A stretch of 64,000 nucleotides of DNA from Pseudomonas sp. SLFW (GCF_009905615.1 NZ_JAAAKW010000001.1:372001-436000); one strand, 5' to 3'; shown: positions 30,406 through 38,573, numbered from the stretch's first letter. Made by a program: numbers and translations. The notes: generated from the letters alone by a model not told the origin.

Positions 30406-31731
30406 ATGAACACTGAACTGACCGTCCTCATCGTTGAAGATGACCCCCACGTCCTGCTCGGCTGCCAGCAGGCACTCGCACTGGAAGACATCCACAGCCA
30501 GGGCGTGGGCAGTGCCGAAGAGGCGTTAGCGATGGTGGGCGACAACTTTGCCGGGATCGTCATCAGCGACATTCGTTTGCCAGGCATCGACGGGCTGGAA
30601 TTGCTCAAGCGCCTGAAAGAACGCGACCGCAGCCTGCCGGTGGTGCTGATCACCGGCCACGGCGATGTGTCGATGGCGGTCGGTGCCATGCGCGACGGTG
30701 CCTACGACTTCATGGAAAAACCCTTCTCCCCCGAGCGGCTGGTGGACGTCGCACGCCGCGCCCTGGAACACCGCGGGCTTGCGCGGGAAGTCTCATCGCT
30801 GCGTCGCCAACTGGCCGAACGCGACTCGCTGGAAGGCAAGATCATCGGTCGCTCGCCCGCCATGCAGAACCTGCGCGCACTGATCACCAACGTCGCGGAC
30901 ACCTCAGCCAACGTGTTGATCGAAGGTGAAACCGGCACGGGCAAGGAACTGGTCGCCCGCTGTCTCCACGACTTCAGTCGTCGGCATTCCAATCAGTTCG
31001 TCGCGCTGAACTGCGGTGGACTGCCGGAGAACCTCTTCGAAAGCGAAATTTTCGGCCACGAAGCCAACGCTTTCACCGGGGCGGGCAAGCGCCGCATTGG
31101 CAAGATCGAACACGCCCACAACGGCACGCTGTTTCTCGATGAAGTGGAAAGCATGCCGATCAACCTGCAGATCAAATTGCTGCGGGTGTTGCAGGAACGC
31201 ACGCTGGAGCGCCTCGGTTCGAACCAGAGCGTCGCGGTGGATTGCCGGGTGATCGCGGCGACCAAATCCGACCTCAATGAGCTGAGCAAGGCCAGCCAGT
31301 TTCGCAGCGACCTGTATTACCGCCTGAACGTGGTGACCCTGGAATTGCCGCCGTTGCGTGAACGCCGCGAAGACATCCTGCAATTGTTCGAACACTTTCT
31401 GCAGCTCTCGTCCCTACGTTTCGACCGCGAGCCGCCGCAACTGGACCCGCACACCGTTTCCGCGTTGATGAGCCACGACTGGCCGGGCAACGTGCGGGAA
31501 CTGCGCAACGTCGCCGAGCGTTATGCCTTGGGCCTGCCAGCGTTCAAGAAGACCGGCGTCGCGGCCCTGAGCCAGAGCCTGGGGTTTTCCGAGGCGGTGG
31601 AAGCCTTCGAAAAAAACCTGCTCAGCGAGGCCTTGCTGCGCAGCGGCGGCAATCTCAGTCAGGCGAGCCAGGAACTGGGCATGGCCAAGACCACGCTGTT
31701 CGACAAGGTGAAGAAATACGGGTTGGGGTGA
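30406..31731 (+). CDS. aauR: Sigma-54-dependent response regulator AauR
   Basis: NtrC/DctD-type activator of 441 residues. Receiver domain with Asp55 (VISDIRLPG); AAA+ domain with Walker A GETGTGKE at about 175-182, Walker B GTLFLDEVES, and the sigma-54 contact loop. That loop reads NAFTGAGK, where most family members have GAFTGA. The C-terminal Fis-type HTH is in NLSQASQELGMAKTTLFDKVKKYG. It should act at the paired TTCGG-N4-CCGAA sites and the -24/-12 promoter of aatJ. The start is at the ATG following a GGATTTGCAC leader; an in-frame upstream ATG reads through the repeat. Confidence 0.93.
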   Translation: MNTELTVLIVEDDPHVLLGCQQALALEDIHSQGVGSAEEALAMVGDNFAGIVISDIRLPGIDGLELLKRLKERDRSLPVVLITGHGDVSMAVGAMRDGAYDFMEKPFSPERLVDVARRALEHRGLAREVSSLRRQLAERDSLEGKIIGRSPAMQNLRALITNVADTSANVLIEGETGTGKELVARCLHDFSRRHSNQFVALNCGGLPENLFESEIFGHEANAFTGAGKRRIGKIEHAHNGTLFLDEVESMPINLQIKLLRVLQERTLERLGSNQSVAVDCRVIAATKSDLNELSKASQFRSDLYYRLNVVTLELPPLRERREDILQLFEHFLQLSSLRFDREPPQLDPHTVSALMSHDWPGNVRELRNVAERYALGLPAFKKTGVAALSQSLGFSEAVEAFEKNLLSEALLRSGGNLSQASQELGMAKTTLFDKVKKYGLG

Positions 31732-31779
31732 GATGCGCGGTCGCTGCAGGAACGTGGCTGGGGTTGAGGTACGCGGTCT

Positions 31780-31915
31780 CTGTAGGAGCGTGGCTTGTCC
31801 CGCGATCTGCTGCGCAGCGGCAGCAAAACCGATGACTCGGTACACCTGAAAGACCGCGTGCTCAGATTCTACGGCCGGTTCCCGACCGATCGCGGGACAA
31901 GCCACGCTCCTACAG
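31780..31915. repeat. REPIN-like inverted repeat, family 3, with flanking degenerate halves
   Basis: Arms CTGTAGGAGCGTGGCTTGTC-CCGCGATC and complement GATCGCGGGACAAGCCACGC-TCCTACAG, 136 bp end to end. The arm after CTGTAGGAGCG differs from families 1 and 2. Decayed half-copies stand on both sides (31740-31778 and about 31968-31998). With these, the 31732-32138 gap holds no gene but ends in a sigma-54 promoter. Confidence 0.85.
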
Positions 31916-32039
31916 ATGGCGATCCCGCGATTGCGTCAGTCCGGGTGCCCAAGCGGCGCCTCATCCAAGGCAATCGCGGTCAAGCGCGCTCCTACAAGGT
32001 ATGGGTTTCCTCAGGCCTGTTCAGCCCCCATTCAACCCC

Positions 32040-32056
32040 TTGGCCCACCCTTTGCA
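32040..32056 (+). promoter_or_regulatory. Sigma-54 promoter of the arginase-like/SMR/GNAT operon
   Basis: TTGGCCCACCCTTTGCA: GG at 32042-32043, GC at 32054-32055, exact 10-bp gap, one mismatch to the TTGGCAC core and a perfect TTTGCA -12 element. It stands about 85 bp before the first gene of the operon. No convincing palindromic activator site is seen upstream. Confidence 0.72.
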
Positions 32057-32138
32057 CTTCCCCTGAAAGGCCCGCCCGGCCGGTGTTCATGGCCATGAAC
32101 CCGGTGTCCGGGGCGGCATTTCTGGGGTGAAGGCAACC

Positions 32139-33059
32139 TTGAACATTCTCGATCTCGATCACAGCCTGACGCAGCAGGCGCCGATCAAGGAGCGACTGCA
32201 TGACGGCCGGGCGATACGCCTGGATTTGCTGGCGTTAGGGCCGGTATTGCGGCTCTGGTCCACGGAAACCCATTACCAACGTTTTGCCGGGCACCTGAGC
32301 CATCGTGCGCGACCGCTGGGCAATCGGCCGGAAATCTTCTTCGTCGGCTCCGGTGACTATCACCACCTGACCCCTGCCCTGCTCGCCGATCTCCCCGAGC
32401 CGATCACACTGATCCACTTCGACAATCACCCGGACTGGGTGCATTTCGCCCCCCGGCGCCACTGCGGGTCCTGGGTCAATCGCGCGCTCAAGCTGCCCAA
32501 CGTCAAACGCATCATCACCCTCGGGCCGTGCAGCGATGACCTGCAAAGCCCACAGCTCAAGGGCGGCAACCTCGGGGCATTGAAGCGCGGCGATCTGCAG
32601 CTTTTTCCGTGGCGTCATCCACCCTCGAAAGTCTGGGGCAAGATCGGCGACGGCCCCGGACATCGGCAGATGGACGGCCACTTGCACTGGCACAACCTGG
32701 CTGATGTGGACTGGCCGGCTTTCCTCGAACAACTGGTGGCGAGCCTGCCCACCGACGCCGTGTGGATCACCATCGACAAAGACGTGCTGGCCAGCGAAGA
32801 CGCTGCGACCAATTGGGATCAGGGCGGCATGCGCCTCACCCATCTGCTCGATGCCATTCGTGCCCTGGCCGCGCAAACACGGGTGTTGGGGATCGATGTC
32901 TGCGGCGAGTTCGCCCCGCCCGCGTTCAGCAATCCGCTCAAACGCTGGGAGGCAAAATCCGATCAGCCACCCGCCGAACGTTGGAGCGACGCGGACATTG
33001 CGCGCAACGCCCAGACCAATGCGGCGTTGATCGCGCTGTTCGAGGAGCTGTTTCCATGA
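32139..33059 (+). CDS. Arginase-superfamily-like (UPF0489-type) protein
   Basis: First gene of the sigma-54 locus, 306 residues from a TTG at 32139 with GAAGG 5 nt upstream; a GTG at 32127 would add four residues. It has ureohydrolase-like metal motifs in order: SGDYHH (about 70), LIHFDNHPDW (about 92-101, the D-x-H-x-D-like site) and ITIDKDVLASED (about 213-224, the S-x-D-x-D-like site), then GIDVCGEF. The spacing is that of arginase-like folds, and the sequence resembles UPF0489 proteins more than true arginases. No substrate can be assigned. It overlaps the next gene by ATGA. Whether it is a hydrolase or a remodelled binding protein is open. Confidence 0.65.
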   Translation: MNILDLDHSLTQQAPIKERLHDGRAIRLDLLALGPVLRLWSTETHYQRFAGHLSHRARPLGNRPEIFFVGSGDYHHLTPALLADLPEPITLIHFDNHPDWVHFAPRRHCGSWVNRALKLPNVKRIITLGPCSDDLQSPQLKGGNLGALKRGDLQLFPWRHPPSKVWGKIGDGPGHRQMDGHLHWHNLADVDWPAFLEQLVASLPTDAVWITIDKDVLASEDAATNWDQGGMRLTHLLDAIRALAAQTRVLGIDVCGEFAPPAFSNPLKRWEAKSDQPPAERWSDADIARNAQTNAALIALFEELFP

Positions 33060-33430
33060 CCCCGATTGTGGTGCTGCTGACGGCGTTCTCGATCCTGCTG
33101 GACGTGATCGGCCAGCTGGCGTTCAAGATCGGCCTGGATCGTTTGCCCGCGCAGGAAGGCGGGTTTCGCCTGCGCAGTTTCTGGGTGCAGATCGCGGGCG
33201 CGCCGATGCTCTGGTTCGGCGTCGGCGCGTACGTAGTCGAGTTCATCACTTGGCTGTTCGTGCTGTCCCTGGCGCCGCTCAGCCTGGTGTTTCCGGCGGC
33301 GAGCCTGAGTTACGTGGGCGTGGTGCTGGGCGGGCGACTGGTGCTTGGCGAGCGGGTCAGCCGCCGTCGCTGGCTCGGCACGCTGGTCATCACGGCGGGC
33401 GTCATGTTGGTGTGCGCCACGGGCGCGTGA
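33056..33430 (+). CDS. Small four-helix EamA/SMR-type transporter, subunit 1
   Basis: 124-residue, very hydrophobic protein with four predicted membrane helices (LLTAFSILLDVIGQLAFKIG; MLWFGVGAYVVEFITWLFVL; PLSLVFPAASLSYVGVVLGG; WLGTLVITAGVMLVCATG). This fits the small multidrug resistance / ArnE-ArnF / MdtIJ size class. It overlaps the preceding gene by ATGA. A second, different copy follows at 34591. Paired half-transporters of this kind usually work as heterodimers (MdtJI exports spermidine; ArnEF flips a lipid-linked sugar). Here the cargo is unknown but probably the product of the locus. Confidence 0.85.
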   Translation: MTPIVVLLTAFSILLDVIGQLAFKIGLDRLPAQEGGFRLRSFWVQIAGAPMLWFGVGAYVVEFITWLFVLSLAPLSLVFPAASLSYVGVVLGGRLVLGERVSRRRWLGTLVITAGVMLVCATGA

Positions 33431-33437
33431 GGTGGTC

Positions 33438-34598
33438 ATGACACACATTCAATTCATTCCCGAACAGGCCTCTGCGATCACGTTGAGCGACCGCTTGGCG
33501 TTAAGCGTCGAGGTCAGTCACAGCATCCACCGGGTCAGCCGCAGCGACTGGGCACAGCTCGACAGCGACCCACTGGAAGGTTACGACTATTACGCGGCCA
33601 TCGAAGACAGCGGGCTGCCCGGCATCGAGCCGCGCTATTTCATGATTCGCGACGGCCAGCGACTGATCGCGGTGGCACCGGCGTATCGCGACCGGTTGAA
33701 GCTGAGTCACCTGCTGGACGGCGTGCTCGGCAGATTGCTCGGCCATTTTTCAGTACCGATTCTGGCGGTGGGTTCGCCCGTCACCGAGACCTGCTCCATC
33801 GCCTGCGCCCCGGACTGGCTGGCGCGCACGCCCGAGATTCTGCAGGTGCTGATCGACGCACTGCATCGGCAATCACGTCTGGAAGGCACGTGGCTGTACC
33901 TGTTCAAGGACGTGGCCGAAGAGCGCGTGACGCTGCGCAGCGCTCTGGAACATCTGGATTTCGTTCGCGTGGCGGGGATGCCGAGAACTTCATTGCCATT
34001 GCCGTTCACCGAGCTGGACGGCTATCTCGCCAGCCTGGGCCGGGTGATGCGCAAGGGCCTGAGACGCAAACTCAAGGCCCCGTCGAACCTGCGCATCGAG
34101 GCGCGGCAACATCAGGTGGAAGACGTGATCGAGCGCATGCTGGCGCTGTACGCCGACACTGTGGCGCGCAGTGGCGAAGAGATCGAACCGCTGACCGCCG
34201 ACTATTTTCGCGCCGTGCTCGCCAAGCTGGGCGAGCGTGCGACCTGCTACCTGTTCTGGTCTGGCGACACGCTGATCGGCTTCAGCCTGCTGCTGGGCGA
34301 TGGAACACGACAGATCGACAAGGTCTTCGCCTCCGACGGTGCCGCCGCCCGGGAACACAACCTCTACCACCGCACTTGGCTCGCCCACGTGCAGCGCTGC
34401 ATCGAGCACGGCATCCCGACGTTCGAGGCGAGTCAGGCGGCGTATGGCGAGAAGCTGCGTCTGGGGTGCCAACTGCTGGGTAACGATCATTACGTCCGCC
34501 ACCGCCGCCTGTGGGTCACCCGCGTATTGGGGTGGCTGGTGCACAAAGCCGGGCTGGATCAATCGACTGTGGCAATCAGGAATACCGACGATGAGTGA
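33438..34598 (+). CDS. GNAT/FemAB-like acyltransferase, paralogue 1
   Basis: 386-residue soluble protein of the double-GNAT FemAB/BioF2-like (Acetyltransf_6) type. The first half (YDYYAAIEDSGLPGIEPRYF, PILAVGSPVTETCS) is diverged. The second carries the family block FRAVLAKLGERATCYLFW, LIGFSLLLGDGTRQIDKVF, NLYHRTWLAHVQRCIEHGIP and EASQAAYGEKLRLGC. It is clearly a paralogue of the protein at 39497, with the same motif order. The ATG is seven bases after the end of the first small transporter, and its end overlaps the second one. Family members transfer acetyl, aminoacyl or other acyl groups to amines; the substrate here is not inferable. Confidence 0.82.
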   Translation: MTHIQFIPEQASAITLSDRLALSVEVSHSIHRVSRSDWAQLDSDPLEGYDYYAAIEDSGLPGIEPRYFMIRDGQRLIAVAPAYRDRLKLSHLLDGVLGRLLGHFSVPILAVGSPVTETCSIACAPDWLARTPEILQVLIDALHRQSRLEGTWLYLFKDVAEERVTLRSALEHLDFVRVAGMPRTSLPLPFTELDGYLASLGRVMRKGLRRKLKAPSNLRIEARQHQVEDVIERMLALYADTVARSGEEIEPLTADYFRAVLAKLGERATCYLFWSGDTLIGFSLLLGDGTRQIDKVFASDGAAAREHNLYHRTWLAHVQRCIEHGIPTFEASQAAYGEKLRLGCQLLGNDHYVRHRRLWVTRVLGWLVHKAGLDQSTVAIRNTDDE

Positions 34599-35004
34599 GC
34601 AGACCTTGAATCAAAAACCGGCCTGGCGCTGGCTGGAAGGCCGGGTTGCAACCATCGGCCTGTGGTGCCTGTTGATCGGCACCGAGAGCGCGGCGCAAAT
34701 CGCCTTGAAACTGGGGGGCGATGGACTGGCGGCGATGCCGTTCGGGCTGGACTGGCTGCGGGCGGCGCTGACCAACGTCGCCGTGCTGGCGGCAGTCGGC
34801 TGCTACATCGGTTCGTTCCTGAGCTGGATGTTGATCCTGCGGCGCAGCAGTTTGTCACTGGCCTTCCCGCTCAGCTCGCTGGTGTTCGTGGTCGTGCTGC
34901 TGGGGTCGTGGCTGGGTCTCGACGAACACATCAGCGCCCTGCACTGGCTGGGCGTGTGGGTGATCATTGGCGGGATCGCGTTATTGGCGGAGGGCGAGCA
35001 GTAA
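34591..35004 (+). CDS. Small four-helix EamA/SMR-type transporter, subunit 2
   Basis: 137-residue membrane protein with a short cytoplasmic N-terminus (MSEQTLNQKPAWRWLEG) and four helices, the first containing the conserved-type acidic residue (CLLIGTESAAQIALKLGG). SFLSWMLILRRSSLSLAFPL is the third-helix region. It overlaps the GNAT gene by eight bases and is the last gene of this operon. It differs in sequence from subunit 1, which supports a heterodimer. A REPIN follows. Confidence 0.85.
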   Translation: MSEQTLNQKPAWRWLEGRVATIGLWCLLIGTESAAQIALKLGGDGLAAMPFGLDWLRAALTNVAVLAAVGCYIGSFLSWMLILRRSSLSLAFPLSSLVFVVVLLGSWLGLDEHISALHWLGVWVIIGGIALLAEGEQ

Positions 35005-35104
35005 AGCTGTGTAGCGGTACGGCTCTCCGGTGGCAGCAATCTCACGCGCCACCGTCGGCAAGCCGCGCTGCGACCCCCGCCGGGGAGCCTGCGCAAGGTT
35101 TCTT

Positions 35105-35194
35105 CTGTGGGAGCGAATTCATTCGCGAAGGGCCGGTACATCCGATACATCACCATCGCCTGAACTTTTTTCGCGAATAAACTCACTCCCACAG
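35105..35194. repeat. REPIN-like inverted repeat, family 1 (copy 4)
   Basis: CTGTGGGAGCGAATTCATTC-GCGAA ... TTCGCGAATAAACTCACTCC-CACAG, with the inner GGTACATCCGATACATCACC core. It lies between the convergent small-transporter operon and the desaturase gene. The right arm has diverged (AAACTCACTC for GAATTCGCTC). Confidence 0.88.
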
Positions 35195-35244
35195 GTCTAC
35201 GTGGGTGACTCACGTTTTGCGAGCAACGCGCCCCTCTCCTGTAG

Positions 35245-36111
35245 TCAGGTCTTGGAATGGTCCACCAAAAAACCTAACCCATGGGACACGGGGATTTCTT
35301 TCACGCCCATCATCCGCTGCTGGTCCTTGATCTGCTTGTGGAAGGCCTTGACCTTGGTCCAGTGCATTTTCGGACGGTAGTGGTGTTCGGCGTGGTAGCC
35401 GTTGTTCATCCAGATGACGTTGTACAGCGCGCTGTACGAACTCACGCCCCAGGCGATCGGCAAGTCAGGATTGCCACCCAGGTGCTCGTAATAGCCGTTC
35501 AGGGAAGACAACGACTGCCCCAGGTACCAGAACGGCAGCAACAGCAACACTGCATGCCAGTCATAGATCGCCAGCAGCAGATAGGCTGCGAGGGTCACGT
35601 AGATTTCAACCCTGGCCCAGCGCGCCTCATCCGGATGTTTACGCTTCATGTCTTCGTAATAGCTCTTCGGCTCGTCACGAAACGCGCTGAGGAACACATA
35701 ACGCCACAGGGCCTCAGGTTCGCCATTGTGGCCATAGCGGTAGATCGACAGCGGGTCCACGGTGTCGCCCTTTTCGTCGGGGCGATCCGAGTTGCCCCGG
35801 TGATGGCGGTTGTGGATGTCGCGGTACAGGGTCTGGGAAAACCCGATGGTCACCGACAGCAGCAGGTCGAACGCTCGGTTCATCGGCTTATGGGTGAAGT
35901 ACGGGTTGTGAATCTGGTTGTGCGAGATGCTGTTGATGCTCCACGACAGGCTCACGGCGTACACCAGCGCCAGCGGCACGATGGCCCACCACGACAGACT
36001 GTGGAAGGCCACGACCAGCCACAACACGAATGCGAAATGCGCCAGCGCCATGGCAATCGGGACGACGTCCCAGAGTGAATACGCGAGCCAGCGGTAAACG
36101 GGACGAGCCAT
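35245..36111 (-). CDS. Membrane fatty-acid-desaturase-family protein
   Basis: 288-residue integral membrane di-iron protein. Histidine boxes: H64-NQI-H68 (SHNQIHN), H100-NR-HH104 (DIHNRHHRGN) and the C-terminal NGYHAEHHYRP (about 246-256). Hydrophobic segments lie at about 15-58 and 173-200. Family members desaturate or hydroxylate acyl chains or other lipids. Some act on small amino compounds, for example the dihydrorhizobitoxine desaturase RtxC. It is divergent from the phosphatase-aminotransferase operon and a weaker sigma-54-like promoter stands about 40 bp upstream. The substrate may be the compound made by this locus rather than membrane lipid; that is inference. Confidence 0.85.
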   Translation of the reverse strand: MARPVYRWLAYSLWDVVPIAMALAHFAFVLWLVVAFHSLSWWAIVPLALVYAVSLSWSINSISHNQIHNPYFTHKPMNRAFDLLLSVTIGFSQTLYRDIHNRHHRGNSDRPDEKGDTVDPLSIYRYGHNGEPEALWRYVFLSAFRDEPKSYYEDMKRKHPDEARWARVEIYVTLAAYLLLAIYDWHAVLLLLPFWYLGQSLSSLNGYYEHLGGNPDLPIAWGVSSYSALYNVIWMNNGYHAEHHYRPKMHWTKVKAFHKQIKDQQRMMGVKEIPVSHGLGFLVDHSKT

Positions 36112-36149
36112 GAAGAACTTCCTCGAAAACGATGAGTGCTTCGGCTCAT

Positions 36150-36166
36150 TGCAAGGGCCAGACCAA
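36150..36166 (-). promoter_or_regulatory. Sigma-54-like promoter of the desaturase gene
   Basis: Minus strand TTGGTCTGGCCCTTGCA: GG and GC with the exact 10-bp gap and a perfect TTGCA -12 element, but GGTCT in place of GGCAC at -24. It ends about 40 bp before the ATG. Weaker than the two promoters on the plus strand. Confidence 0.5.
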
Positions 36167-36310
36167 CCCGTGCGCTACTTGAAGGGCTACGCCACGGCGA
36201 CGTCCAGCTCGCCTTGATTGACGCGGCCCTGCTCGCGAACGATGCTGCTGTCGGCGGCCGATCCCACCTGTATCCCCAGAGGTCGCTGTCAGCGCAAGCA
36301 CTGATGTTGT

Positions 36311-36326
36311 TTGTAGCGACCTACAA
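36311..36326. promoter_or_regulatory. Palindromic candidate activator site between the divergent transcripts
   Basis: Perfect 6-4-6 palindrome TTGTAG-CGAC-CTACAA, followed by a half-site TTGTAG at about 36330-36335. It is about 75 bp upstream of the -24 box at 36400 and about 145 bp from the desaturase -24. This is the spacing expected for an enhancer-binding protein, so it is the best candidate for the operator of the activator encoded at 42387. The rest of the 376-bp gap (36112-36487) holds no gene. Confidence 0.6.
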
Positions 36327-36399
36327 AAATTGTAGCTTCACACCCCTCGCTTTTTCGTCGACACCCGCCAGCGCCCCTGCCCACCGGGCTTTCAGGCCT

Positions 36400-36416
36400 T
36401 TGGCACAGTCCCTGCT
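36400..36416 (+). promoter_or_regulatory. Sigma-54 promoter of the phosphatase-aminotransferase operon
   Basis: TTGGCACAGTCCCTGCT: perfect TTGGCAC -24 element, GG at 36402-36403 and GC at 36414-36415 with the exact 10-bp gap. It lies 72 bp before the ATG at 36488 and about 75 bp after the palindrome at 36311. Confidence 0.8.
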
Positions 36417-36487
36417 CTTACCCTGTCACGAGCGACACGGCGACTCCCTCGCCTCGCTCTCTCTTTGGACAAGACAGGCAAACGCAG

Positions 36488-37186
36488 ATGATGCATTGGC
36501 ATATCGTGTGTGATTTCGACGGGACGATCACGCCGACCGACGTGATCGACAACATTCTCGAACGCTTCGCCGACCCCAGTTGGGCCGACATCGAAGACGA
36601 ATGGCTCAGCGGTCGCATGGGTTCGCGTGAATGCCTCAGCCGCCAGCTCGCGCTGGTCAAGGCCTACCCCGCGCAACTGCTGGACTACTTCGACAGCGTG
36701 ACCATCGACCCGGACTTCCCGACCTTCGTCGAACACGTCCTCGGCCTGGGCTTCACCCTGGACATCGTCAGTGACGGCCTCGAACAAGGCATCGCGCGGA
36801 TTCTGTCCCGTCACCAGATTCCCCTGTTGCCGATCATCGCCAACGGCCTGCGGCAAGTGGACCAGAACAGCTGGCGCATCGTGTTCCCCCACGCCAGCGA
36901 CGCCTGCCGCGCCGCGTCGGGCAACTGCAAATGCAAATCCACGCCGAACGACAAACGCGTGTTGGTGATCGGCGATGGCAAGTCCGACATGTGCGTGGCC
37001 AGCACCGCTGATTTCGTCTTCGCCAAAGGCCGCCTGGCCGACCACTGCGCGCACAACGGCATCCCCCACGCGCGCTTCGAATCCTTCGCCGAACTCCCCG
37101 CGTTGCTGGCCTTCCTGCCGCACAGCCTGCCCGCGCCGGTCGCTCATCTCTCTACCGAATCCCAGGAACGCTTCCACCATGTCTGA
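36488..37186 (+). CDS. MtnX/SerB-like HAD-IB phosphatase
   Basis: 232-residue cytosolic phosphatase of the haloacid dehalogenase superfamily. Motif I is CDFDGTITPTD (nucleophile Asp8, acid/base Asp10), motif II Ser in DIVSDGLE, and motif IV VIGDGKSDMCVA. A Cys-rich loop (SGNCKCKSTPNDKR) precedes motif IV, as in MtnX and related phosphatases. It acts on a small phosphorylated metabolite; the next gene is an aminotransferase, which recalls amination-then-dephosphorylation pairs (as in serine or serinol formation). It opens a tight operon under a sigma-54 promoter and overlaps the aminotransferase by eight bases. Confidence 0.88.
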   Translation: MMHWHIVCDFDGTITPTDVIDNILERFADPSWADIEDEWLSGRMGSRECLSRQLALVKAYPAQLLDYFDSVTIDPDFPTFVEHVLGLGFTLDIVSDGLEQGIARILSRHQIPLLPIIANGLRQVDQNSWRIVFPHASDACRAASGNCKCKSTPNDKRVLVIGDGKSDMCVASTADFVFAKGRLADHCAHNGIPHARFESFAELPALLAFLPHSLPAPVAHLSTESQERFHHV

Positions 37187-38573
37187 TATCCGCATCGCCA
37201 CCGCCGAAGACCAGATCCTTCTGGAAAAAGAAGCCAAATACTGCTCGTTTGGCGACACCGTTCACTACATCGACCCACCGCGCATTTTCAGCCGCTGCGA
37301 AGGTTCGTACGTCTACGACACCAGCGATCAGGCCTACCTCGACCTGCAGATGTGGTATTCGGCGGTGAACTTCGGCTACGCCAACCCGCGCCTGAACAAC
37401 GCGCTGAAGCAGCAGATCGACACCCTGCCGCAGATCGCCAGCCAGTACCTCCACAAGGGCAAGATCGAGCTGTCGGAGCGCATCGCTGTCGATGCCAAGA
37501 ACAAGTTCGGCCTGGACGGTCGTGTGCATTTCAACGTCGGGGGTTCGCAGTCCATCGAGGACTCGTTGAAAGTCGTGCGCAACGCCAGCAACGGCAAGAG
37601 CCTGATGTTCGCCTTCGAAGGCGGCTACCACGGCCGCACCCTCGGCGCCTCGTCGATCACCTCCAGCTACCGCTATCGCCGCCGCTACGGCCACTTCGGC
37701 GAGCGTGCGCAGTTCATCCCGTTCCCGTACCACTTCCGCGGCCCGAAAGGCATGACCAAGGAAGAATACGGCAGCTACTGCGTGCAGCAGTTCGCCCGTC
37801 TGTTCGAGACCGAATACAACGGCGTGTGGGACCCGAAAGTTGGCCAGAGCGAATACGCCGCGTTTTACGTCGAGCCGATCCAGGGCACCGGCGGCTACGT
37901 GATTCCGCCGGTGAACTTCTACAGCGAACTCAAGCACGTGCTCGATCAGCACGGCATCCTGATGGTCGTCGATGAAATCCAGATGGGCTTCTACCGCACC
38001 GGCAAGCTGTGGTCGATCGAACATTTCGACGTCAAACCCGACGTGATCGTGTTCGGCAAGGCGTTGACCAACGGCCTCAACCCGCTGGGCGGCATCTGGG
38101 CCCGCGAAGAATTGATCAACCCGAAAATCTTCCCGCCAGGTTCGACCCACTCCACCTTCGCGTCCAACCCGCTGGGCACGGCCGTGGGTCTGGAGATGTT
38201 CAAGATGACCTCCGAAGTCGACTACGGCGCGATGGTCATGAACAAGGGCAAATACTTCCTCGAAGGTCTGCGCGACCTGCAAAAACGCTATCCGATCATT
38301 GGCGACGTGGACGGACTGGGCTTGGCCCTGCGTGCTGAAATCTGCCTGCCGGACGGCTTCACGCCAGACAAGGCGACCCTGGATTTCATGGTCGAAGAAG
38401 GCATGAAAGGCGACATCGAGATCAACGGCAAACGCTTGGGTCTGGTGCTCGACGTGGGCGGTTACTACAAGAACGTGATCACCCTCGCGCCGTCGCTGGA
38501 AATCAGCTACCCGGAAATCGACCTGGGCATCGCCCTGCTCGACCGCCTCCTGCACCGGGCCATGAAACGATGA
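37179..38573 (+). CDS. Class-III (omega-type) aminotransferase
   Basis: 464-residue PLP enzyme. The PLP Lys is Lys294 in VFGKALTNGLNPLGG; VVDEIQMGFYRTG holds the cofactor-ring Asp, and EGGYHGRTLGAS and VEPIQGTGGYVIPP are the usual class-III blocks. It resembles GABA, ornithine and diaminobutyrate aminotransferases, but the exact substrate cannot be read. It overlaps the phosphatase upstream by eight bases and the hydrolase downstream by four (ATGA). With the phosphatase it may convert a phospho-keto compound to an amino alcohol or amino acid. Confidence 0.9.
   Translation: MSDIRIATAEDQILLEKEAKYCSFGDTVHYIDPPRIFSRCEGSYVYDTSDQAYLDLQMWYSAVNFGYANPRLNNALKQQIDTLPQIASQYLHKGKIELSERIAVDAKNKFGLDGRVHFNVGGSQSIEDSLKVVRNASNGKSLMFAFEGGYHGRTLGASSITSSYRYRRRYGHFGERAQFIPFPYHFRGPKGMTKEEYGSYCVQQFARLFETEYNGVWDPKVGQSEYAAFYVEPIQGTGGYVIPPVNFYSELKHVLDQHGILMVVDEIQMGFYRTGKLWSIEHFDVKPDVIVFGKALTNGLNPLGGIWAREELINPKIFPPGSTHSTFASNPLGTAVGLEMFKMTSEVDYGAMVMNKGKYFLEGLRDLQKRYPIIGDVDGLGLALRAEICLPDGFTPDKATLDFMVEEGMKGDIEINGKRLGLVLDVGGYYKNVITLAPSLEISYPEIDLGIALLDRLLHRAMKR

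Noticed and set aside
31992..31998. CTACAAG as a half activator site for the promoter at 32040
   Set aside because: It is the outer end of a decayed repeat element, and no second half-site is present.
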